Position numbers and translations under genes: made by a program. From assembly GCA_030432565.1 (NCBI GenBank), contig JAUIGV010000014.1, positions 62,001-126,000 on the forward strand: DNA of 64,000 bases. The letters are read 5' to 3'. The stretch is from Verrucomicrobiia bacterium (GTDB lineage Bacteria; Verrucomicrobiota; Verrucomicrobiia; Verrucomicrobiales; Akkermansiaceae). Of the stretch, positions 55,550 to 64,000 are shown one piece after another; position 1 is the first letter of the stretch; every line of letters begins with the position of its first letter. The notes under the pieces are model-generated. The model saw only the letters and a list, made by a program, of their open reading frames with translations, was not told the DNA's origin and searched no databases.

Positions 55550-56197
55550 ATGAAGCGCTTCTTCATCCTTTTTACCCTCGCTCTCGTCGGAGCGCTTGGC
55601 TACGGAATCTACCTCAGCTTCCAGTCGCAGGATCTTTCCGACATCAAGGGCCGCATGGAGAATGATCGCGAAGAGAATCCCTCCAGCGTTCCCGGCCTCA
55701 TTCAGTTGGCCGCCAAGGACCGCAGCAACAGCGTCACCATCACCGAACGCCAGCTCAACACCTGGCTCGCGACCAAGCTCAAGGCCCGCCAGGAAGGGCT
55801 CCTCGCCGACCACGTCAAAATGAAGGGTGTCTGGGTCCGTTTCGATGAAGAGGAAGGCGGTCGCGCCGAAATCATCATCGAGCGGGAAATTAAAGGTCAC
55901 CCCCAGACCGTCTCCAAGTTTGTCCGCATCGAACGCAAGAAGAAGGAAGACGGGTCCTTCACCACTTATGTTTACGAAGACGGAGGCCGCATTTGGAATC
56001 TCCTCGCCGCCGGAGGCCGCTTCGGTCCCGCCCGTGTTCCACAGGGTTTTCTCTTCTTCACCCACGATGCCTTCCAGGGGCTGCGGGATTTATTTTCCGA
56101 GGAGCTGACCTCCATGGAAGAAGAAATCACCAAGCGCGGGGGCGGACGCATCATCTTCGAAGAAGACCAAATGCGCATCGACTTTCCGAAGAACTAA
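55550..56197 (+). CDS. Exported or membrane-anchored hypothetical protein
   Basis: The protein has 215 residues. An AAGGT ribosome site precedes the ATG. One N-terminal hydrophobic segment (FILFTLALVGALGYGIYLSF) could be a signal anchor. The rest is charged and alternates strands and helices: VTITERQLNTWLATKLKAR, AEIIIEREIKGHPQTVSKF, GGRIIFEEDQMRIDFPKN. The strand spacing recalls small periplasmic proteins built on an antiparallel sheet. No family was identified; it stands alone, facing the Smr gene. Confidence 0.65.
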   Translation: MKRFFILFTLALVGALGYGIYLSFQSQDLSDIKGRMENDREENPSSVPGLIQLAAKDRSNSVTITERQLNTWLATKLKARQEGLLADHVKMKGVWVRFDEEEGGRAEIIIEREIKGHPQTVSKFVRIERKKKEDGSFTTYVYEDGGRIWNLLAAGGRFGPARVPQGFLFFTHDAFQGLRDLFSEELTSMEEEITKRGGGRIIFEEDQMRIDFPKN

Positions 56198-56204
56198 TCG
56201 GAAC

Positions 56205-56561
56205 TCAGCGATTGAGCCAGATGATCGAGGCCCCCCGGTTGTTCCGGTCGCCCGCATATCTCCCGCCCACCTCCTCCGCCAGATGCCGCAGGAACGCTGT
56301 CGCCCGCGGCCCGATGATCGACTGTCCCGACCTCGATCCATATCCGTGTATAATCTTCAATCCCGCATGCCGGTAGTAAATCGCCTCGTCAAGAGCTGCC
56401 ACAATCTTCTCCCGCGCATGTTCCCAGGTCTCCCCTGCGTGCGCCACATCCACTTCCAGCATCCCCTGCCGCACCTCGCGCGGCGCCAGGCCATCGCACT
56501 TCGGGCAATGATCCACCCCGAAGCGATCGATAGGAAATCCACATTCCGGGCACTCCCGCAT
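56205..56561 (-). CDS. Smr-domain protein with N-terminal zinc ribbon
   Basis: The protein has 118 residues from ATG 56561. The first 25 hold MRECPECGFPIDRFGVDHCPK-type paired CxxC motifs (two zinc knuckles). The remainder is a Smr domain: EVDVAHAGETWEHAREKIVA, KIIHGYGSRSG with the HGxG loop, and IIGPRATAFLRHLAEEVG. Smr domains are nucleases acting on DNA or RNA, such as ribosome-collision or recombination-related endonucleases. The ribbon may guide substrate binding. It begins 5 bases after the acyltransferase gene, probably in one operon. Confidence 0.88.
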   Translation of the reverse strand: MRECPECGFPIDRFGVDHCPKCDGLAPREVRQGMLEVDVAHAGETWEHAREKIVAALDEAIYYRHAGLKIIHGYGSRSGQSIIGPRATAFLRHLAEEVGGRYAGDRNNRGASIIWLNR

Positions 56562-56566
56562 CGCCC

Positions 56567-57727
56567 TTAAATCCGAAAAAAGACACCCCGCTTGTAAAGC
56601 GCCCGGCACAGCCAGAGCACCAGACCCATTCCACCCAGCGCAACCAAAAGTGCACCCAACCCGGGCACCATCCCATCCGCCCAATCCGCCACCGGACCGC
56701 CCAGGATTCGCCCCGCGATCTTATTGAAATCAACCACGCTCGACAGCAGATAAATCGCAATCGGATTCATCCCGATCCACACCAATGGCATCGCCCACAT
56801 CTTCACCTTCACGACATCCATCACCAAATAAAAGAAGGACAATAAAACCAAACTCCATCCGCCCGCCAGCACCACGAAACTGGAAGTCCAAAGATTCTTG
56901 ATCACCGGATGATACCCGCCCCAGAAATTCCCCGCGAAGATCAAAGCCGCCCCAACCGCCCCCAGAATCAAAGCCTTGTTGACCCGCGCCATCCTTTCGT
57001 TCTTCAAAAGCAAGCCCGCAAAAACCCCTAAGAGGCATGTCGCAACCGCCGGGAAGGTCGAGAGAATCCCCTCCGGATCGTGCGTCACCTTCCACTTGAA
57101 AAACGGCAGGTATTTCGAATCAAACCAGTTCGTGATGTTTCGTCCCTCCTCAAAGCTCACCGTCCCCTGACCCGGCACCGCGACAAAGGATAAAAGCGCC
57201 CAGTATCCCCCAAGCAAAATCACAAAGGCCGCCACCAATCCACGCACCGGCACGTAAATAAACAGCAGCCCGGTCACCAAATAACAAATCCCGATCCGCT
57301 GCAACACCCCCAGCAAGCGCACCCCTTGATTCGTCCCCGCATCATACCAACCCTTCGCAATTCCTCCGTAGTAAATCATCCCGATCAACCAGAGCAACAG
57401 CCCCCTCCAAATCACCCGCCGCACCGCATCGCGTCGATCACCCGGAGCCAGCAACTTGCGTAGCGAAAACACCAACGAAGTCCCCACAATAAAGACAAAA
57501 GAAGGAAAAATCAGATCGTAAAAACGAAACCCTTCCCACTCAACATGCTTCAGCTGCGTCGCCACCGTATCCAGTGCCTCTGATTGCAGCCCGTTCAAAT
57601 TGGCGAGCGCATGTGCCAGCGCTTCACCGCCCACAATCCAAAACATTACAAAGCCCCGAAAAGCATCCAGCGACATCAATCGTCCCTCGGGCAACGGAGT
57701 GGAATAAGGCGAAACTTCCTCTGACAT
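56567..57727 (-). CDS. HGSNAT-like acyltransferase (DUF5009-type)
   Basis: The protein has 386 residues with about ten transmembrane helices. The N-terminal LPEGRLMSLDAFRGFVMFWI and the FPSFVFIVGTSLVFSLRK block are typical of heparan-alpha-glucosaminide N-acetyltransferase-like proteins in this phylum. A conserved catalytic-type His is expected in loop two, and one lies in QLKHVEWEGFRFYDLIFP. The C-terminal KMWAMPLVWIGMNPIAIYLL is also characteristic. It probably transfers an acyl group across the inner membrane to a glycan. Co-oriented with the Smr gene, 5 bases upstream of it. Confidence 0.85.
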   Translation of the reverse strand: MSEEVSPYSTPLPEGRLMSLDAFRGFVMFWIVGGEALAHALANLNGLQSEALDTVATQLKHVEWEGFRFYDLIFPSFVFIVGTSLVFSLRKLLAPGDRRDAVRRVIWRGLLLWLIGMIYYGGIAKGWYDAGTNQGVRLLGVLQRIGICYLVTGLLFIYVPVRGLVAAFVILLGGYWALLSFVAVPGQGTVSFEEGRNITNWFDSKYLPFFKWKVTHDPEGILSTFPAVATCLLGVFAGLLLKNERMARVNKALILGAVGAALIFAGNFWGGYHPVIKNLWTSSFVVLAGGWSLVLLSFFYLVMDVVKVKMWAMPLVWIGMNPIAIYLLSSVVDFNKIAGRILGGPVADWADGMVPGLGALLVALGGMGLVLWLCRALYKRGVFFRI

Positions 57728-57861
57728 TCCAAAACCCTATCCACTCCGGTTCCTGCTGACAACCCCCTGAAAAAGACCCTCCGGGCTATCGCACCCATTC
57801 CTCACCCCAATAAACTTCAAACTTCCAACTCACTTCAAAATGTGATCCTAAAGCCCCCGTC

Positions 57862-60624
<2,763 letters not shown>

Positions 60625-60994
60625 TCCGGGCAGCAGAGCCAAAGCCCACCAAGGCCCCGGTTGCGCCCACTCGAACGCAAAAGCCAATTCCTCGCGTCCG
60701 GAGGATTGCACTCCCTTAGACCATCTGCCAAAAGTCCTTACGTGAAAACGGGGGTTGTTGTGTCGAGAGGATCAGCCGCTGCGCGGGAGGGCTGACAGAC
60801 TTCCGGCCCGTGGGAGCCGATTGCGGCGTTGCTCGTCAGTTGCGTATGTTCATACGCACCTTCCTCGCGCCTTGAACTCAATTCCCACAGTCTCGGCCTT
60901 TTCCCGCAATCACTTCTGGCAAATGGTGTAAATACCGGAAAGTTTCCCAGGCCAAAGAGCGAATCGTGCGCGCCCTCGACGGCCTGTCCAACTT
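60625..60994. repeat. Intergenic region with a perfect hairpin, candidate interspersed element
   Basis: These 370 bases between alaS and the ROK gene contain no convincing gene. TGCGTAT (60841-60847) and ATACGCA (60852-60858) form a perfect seven-pair stem around GTTC. The flanks (about 60780-60945) look like short non-coding repeats that I recall near other verrucomicrobial genes, but only one copy is present here, so its repeat nature is untested. Confidence 0.3.
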
Positions 60995-61900
60995 TTAAGA
61001 CCGGACCATTCGCCGATGGGTCGGATCCTGCCCCAAGGCAACGCACCCCAGGAGCCCGGCGTGATCACCCAGTTCGGGCACTACAATCAGCTCCCCGGAG
61101 TTTGGCAACTGCAAGTAGCCATTGACCAACCCGACTAGCTCTTCCCGCACGATCGGGAACAACTGCCTTTGATTCATCACGCCTCCGCCAAGAATAATCT
61201 TCTCCACCGGAGCAATCGTCAGGACATTCACGCACGCTTGCGCAAGGTAGTGGGCCTCCAGTATCCACGCCGGATGGTTGGACGGTAATTCTTCGGCTTT
61301 CCTGCCCCAACGTTTCTCAATCGCAGGACCACTGGCCAAGCCCTCCAAACAATCTTGATGAAATGAGCACACTCCCTCAAAATCATCCTCGGGATGCCTC
61401 GTCACCCGCATGTGCCCCATCTCGGGATGCCCCGATCCATGCACCAACGAACCATTGATCATCAAACCTCCCCCAATTCCGGTTCCCACCGTAAAATAAG
61501 CGGCATGCTTGAGACCCTTTGCGGCCCCCCATCTCGCTTCGCCAAACAAGGCCGCATTGACATCGGTCTCAAACACCACCGGGACATCACCAATCGCCCC
61601 TCGAAGGGGCCCCAGCAAATTCGTCTGCGCCCAGTCAGGCTTGGGCGTCGAGGTGATGAAACCATAGGTCGCCGACTTCTCATCAAGATCAGCCGGCCCG
61701 AAGGTCCCGATGGCCAGAGCCTCCGCATTCCCGTGGGAAGATTGTGCCCGCTCGAAGAATTCCACCAAATTTCGGATCGTTTCCTCTGGATTCGTAGTCG
61801 GAATTTTAGCGTGCGCCAAAACCTCACCAGGTCCGCGCGAGAGCGCCGCCACCATTTTTGTTCCGCCTGATTCCAGGGCCGCCACCAATCTTCCGTTCAT
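60995..61900 (-). CDS. ROK-family sugar kinase
   Basis: The protein has 301 residues. The N-terminal ALESGGTKMVAAL is the ATP phosphate loop region (DxGGT-like), FETDVNAALFGEARWGAAKG and YFTVGTGIGGGLMINGSLVHG are typical ROK blocks. The zinc-type motif GHMRV...CSFHQDCLEG has His and Cys residues, and catalytic Asp is in ETDVNAA. Members phosphorylate fructose, glucose or N-acetylated sugars; the absence of an HTH domain argues for a kinase rather than a regulator. Transcribed convergently to alaS. Confidence 0.9.
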   Translation of the reverse strand: MNGRLVAALESGGTKMVAALSRGPGEVLAHAKIPTTNPEETIRNLVEFFERAQSSHGNAEALAIGTFGPADLDEKSATYGFITSTPKPDWAQTNLLGPLRGAIGDVPVVFETDVNAALFGEARWGAAKGLKHAAYFTVGTGIGGGLMINGSLVHGSGHPEMGHMRVTRHPEDDFEGVCSFHQDCLEGLASGPAIEKRWGRKAEELPSNHPAWILEAHYLAQACVNVLTIAPVEKIILGGGVMNQRQLFPIVREELVGLVNGYLQLPNSGELIVVPELGDHAGLLGCVALGQDPTHRRMVRS

Positions 61901-61988
61901 CTCACATCAGTGCCTACCAGACCAAGCAACCCGGGTAAACGCCAGATGGCACTTGTCAAAAACATCTTTTGCCGATAGTGCCCTCCCC

Positions 61989-62375
61989 GTGGCTGACTTT
62001 CGATTTGAAAACCTTGAGGTATGGAAAATGGCAACCGAGATCGGGCATCGCATTGCCGACCTCGCCGATGGCATTGATTCCCTTGGAAAAACCGCCTTTG
62101 CCAACCGCCTGCGCGAATGCAGTTACCTCATCTCCGGCATTCTCGCCGAAGGAAGCAGCTGCCCGACCAAGCCTGAATTCGCCGTCTTTGTGGGACAAGC
62201 CCGCGGAGCGACTTTGGAAATCGCCAACCTCATCATTTTCTTTTCCGAACGCGAGCTCATCTCCGAGGAAGACGAGACCAATCTCATCAACATGCTGAAG
62301 CGCGAGTCCAAGATGCTCGACAACTTCCGCCAAAGTCTCGAGCGCGCCGGCCAGCCCGATCCGGTCGGAGCTTAG
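61989..62375 (+). CDS. Four-helix-bundle protein (23S rRNA intervening-sequence-type family)
   Basis: The protein has 128 residues starting at GTG 61989 (ADFRFENLEVWKMATEIGHR). The pattern FENLxVWxxA at the start and the four long helices (EFAVFVGQARGATLEIANL, ISEEDETNLINMLKRESKM) match the four-helix-bundle family named after proteins encoded by 23S rRNA intervening sequences. These proteins are small, abundant and of unknown role; this copy is not in an rRNA gene. Divergent from the ROK gene with 88 bases between; TTGTCA and a TAGTGC-like box lie there as a weak promoter. Confidence 0.85.
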   Translation: MADFRFENLEVWKMATEIGHRIADLADGIDSLGKTAFANRLRECSYLISGILAEGSSCPTKPEFAVFVGQARGATLEIANLIIFFSERELISEEDETNLINMLKRESKMLDNFRQSLERAGQPDPVGA

Positions 62376-62701
62376 AGACCCTCTGAAAAAGGCGGTTCCG
62401 CTGATCCCGGGCAATTGCAAATCAACTCAGGCGCGCCAAGTAGCTCGTCGTTCCGTCAGGGCCGGCATTGCGGGAGTCGGCGAGCTCATTCCAATCGGAA
62501 AAGTCACCAGAAGTTTCTGCTAAAAACCGCTCCCTTGGACTGGATGGCCAGGCAAACGAAACGCAGATCTGTTGATTTCACCCCGCCGAAACGGGTCACC
62601 GGCCATCCGGAACGATGAATGAAAGTGACAAGGTGCATCGGAAAGGAAGTCGAGAGTTTGGATCGCACAAAACGGTCACTCACCCCACCGGGGCGCTCGT
62701 G
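62376..62701. other. Intergenic stretch without a supported gene
   Basis: About 326 bases separate the convergent four-helix-bundle and methyltransferase genes. Short open frames exist but show no family, no signal peptide and no ribosome site. No strong terminator hairpin or repeat was recognised. Confidence 0.5.
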
Positions 62702-63439
62702 CTACCCGACGGGCCTGAGATGCAGCGAGGCAACATAGACCAAATCCTCCTCGTCACCCTCTCCGAGATTGTTGATTTCCTTTTCAATCTCCCACCCCGT
62801 TTTCTTGAGGAGATTCTTCAACGCCACATCGGTAAAAAATCGTAACCGCTGCTCCGTTTCCTCTCTTTTCAAAACATCCCCCGAAGCATCTTTCAAAGTG
62901 TAACGATGCTTCCGCACCAGGCTTCCAGTCTGCTCCTTGATTTTATGCCGCGTTTCCAACTTTCCGCTTCTTCCATCCGGCAAATCAACCTCTCGATCAA
63001 AATACCATTCGTTCTGCGGCAGATCCCCCGAGATTTCAGCCCATGGAAAAAACAAGGTCAGGTAAAGATGGTTTGTCTGTTCCCGCAACCGCTGGAGTTG
63101 TTTTTGGGGATCGGGAAATAACTGGAAGGTGAACGCCGGAATGACAATGGCGGAATACTCACCTTCATGTTTTTGCCACTCCTGTTCCAACACCCTGGCA
63201 TCAGGAAAATTCTTTCGCGAGAGCTTCGCCATCTCAGGCGAGCATTCGAGCCCCAGCACCTCGTGTCCCGCTGCCACCAGGGGACCGAGCAAGCGCCCGG
63301 ACCCGGAACCGACATACAAACACTGCCCCTCCTTCCCCCGAAGAAACTCCTCCAATAAAGGCAACTCGCCGGGAGCCTCTTCCGCCTCCCAAAACAAGTC
63401 ATGCCATGAAGCCTCAAATCCCTCGTAGCCTGAACTCAT
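62702..63439 (-). CDS. Class I SAM-dependent methyltransferase
   Basis: The protein has 245 residues. Motif I is LYVGSGSGRLLGPLVAAGHE (41-60), followed by an acidic strand end (LGLECSPEMA). AIVIPAFTFQLFPDPQKQL and LRFFTDVALKNLLKKTGWE are typical later blocks of the class I fold. The substrate is unknown. It overlaps the upstream antiporter stop by ATGA, which implies coupled translation, but the functional link is unclear. Confidence 0.87.
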   Translation of the reverse strand: MSSGYEGFEASWHDLFWEAEEAPGELPLLEEFLRGKEGQCLYVGSGSGRLLGPLVAAGHEVLGLECSPEMAKLSRKNFPDARVLEQEWQKHEGEYSAIVIPAFTFQLFPDPQKQLQRLREQTNHLYLTLFFPWAEISGDLPQNEWYFDREVDLPDGRSGKLETRHKIKEQTGSLVRKHRYTLKDASGDVLKREETEQRLRFFTDVALKNLLKKTGWEIEKEINNLGEGDEEDLVYVASLHLRPVG

Positions 63440-64000
63440 GGTTCCAACTTCCCCCCTGCCGCTTCTTTCTTTTTCAACGCCCTGGTCTCAGGATCATCCT
63501 GTTCAATCACGAGCGAATGAATGGTTATCGGACCTTCAATTTTCTCAGTTCCCGACAAGACCGGGCTCAACTTCTTATCCTCGGTTTCAGTGAAAAGAAT
63601 CATCGCATTGTCGCCATGTGTCCTCTTGAAATCTTCCAGCGTAAAAACATCCGTCAACAGAGTCGACTTCATCTCGGCGCCCCGTCTCACGAACGAACTT
63701 AGCTCGGTAAATCTCGGACCACCCAGAAAACAGAAGCGACCCCGCATATGATTGGCAACCGCTTTCTGATGGTGAACATGCACGTCAGCCGGAGTAATCT
63801 GCCACACATTGGCCTTCCCAAATCGATGCTGGAATTCGCGCGCAGCCAGCGAGTTCACCTCGTTGTTTGGAGTGGCCGCGACGAGGTGACCAAGGCCTGA
63901 AAAATCAATTTCCTCTTCGGCATACTCGGAAAGAATATTGGCCCGAACCGCCTGCAATCCCTCAAGCCTCGCGGCCGATACTTTTTCGAAGCGCGTATCC
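63436..64000 (-). CDS. Cation:proton antiporter, C-terminal TrkA-N part (runs off right edge)
   Basis: The frame is open to the window edge, so only the C-terminal 187 residues are visible. They form a RCK_N/TrkA-N type nucleotide-binding domain: LEGLQAVRANILSEYAEEE, GLGHLVAATPNNEVNSLAAR, then a RFCFLGGPRFTELSSFVRRG block. This matches cytosolic ends of CPA-type sodium or potassium:proton antiporters. The transmembrane part should lie beyond the edge. The stop overlaps the methyltransferase start. Confidence 0.72.
   Translation of the reverse strand, partial: DTRFEKVSAARLEGLQAVRANILSEYAEEEIDFSGLGHLVAATPNNEVNSLAAREFQHRFGKANVWQITPADVHVHHQKAVANHMRGRFCFLGGPRFTELSSFVRRGAEMKSTLLTDVFTLEDFKRTHGDNAMILFTETEDKKLSPVLSGTEKIEGPITIHSLVIEQDDPETRALKKKEAAGGKLEP

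Noticed and set aside
60738-61046. Minus-strand frame of 102 codons downstream of alaS
   Set aside because: Overlaps the ROK gene end and the hairpin region; the translated string looks like a non-coding repeat rather than a protein.

Overview
The window looks like a chromosome segment of a marine-type Verrucomicrobiota, probably Verrucomicrobiales. This is inferred from gene content: PEP-CTERM tails without the exosortase in view, lamin-tail/CotH and FG-GAP/UnbV exported proteins, DUF1080 (3-keto-disaccharide hydrolase) domains, three S1 sulfatases, short secretin-like segments and ordinary bacterial housekeeping genes. No rRNA, tRNA, CRISPR array, prophage or recognisable transposase gene was found.

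Layout. 1-9025: mostly minus-strand exported proteins. Two tandem Hcp-like proteins carry signal peptides, followed by a lamin-tail/CotH protein, a three-part FAD oxidoreductase/golvesin/DUF1080 enzyme and an FG-GAP/UnbV protein. Two tiny plus-strand ORFs lie among them. 9170-13738: a second, very large CotH protein that carries an apparently foreign in-frame segment of about 120 residues. 13791-17122: a tightly coupled bicupin / zinc-ribbon membrane protein / Cys-less asparagine-synthetase-like operon. 17350-24980: housekeeping and small genes (YjbQ, an ECF sigma factor with a small membrane partner, ferredoxin-DciA-HAD-FolB, HemQ, a lipoprotein) and an unusual nucleotidyltransferase/GHMP-kinase fusion. 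25047-34007: two sulfatases flank HrpB and a coupled glycosyltransferase / coiled-coil pair. 34014-44271: an exported-protein block with a PEP-CTERM protein, a roughly 2,090-residue SdrD-B-repeat protein broken by an in-frame TAG, and a TMTC-like TPR membrane glycosyltransferase. 44712-47701: a true asparagine synthetase coupled to a SAF-domain dehydrogenase. 47938-53909: double DUF1080, a frameshifted C-type lectin PEP-CTERM gene, a third sulfatase and a triple-repeat adhesin-like protein. 54105-64000: metabolism and housekeeping (Ldh-family dehydrogenase, FmdB, Smr, HGSNAT-like acyltransferase, AlaS, ROK kinase, four-helix-bundle protein, methyltransferase, and an antiporter running off the edge).

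How it fits together. The exported enzymes point to degradation of sulfated, oxidised polysaccharide at the cell surface. The most interesting signals are the in-frame segment in the CotH gene, the exported tandem Hcp-like pair without any other type VI gene, the cupin/zinc-ribbon/AsnB-like operon, the glycosyltransferase/coiled-coil pair, and the broken giant surface protein beside a candidate protein O-glycosyltransferase. Several small exported-protein genes carry in-frame stops or a homopolymer frameshift; raw reads would be needed to tell decay from assembly error.
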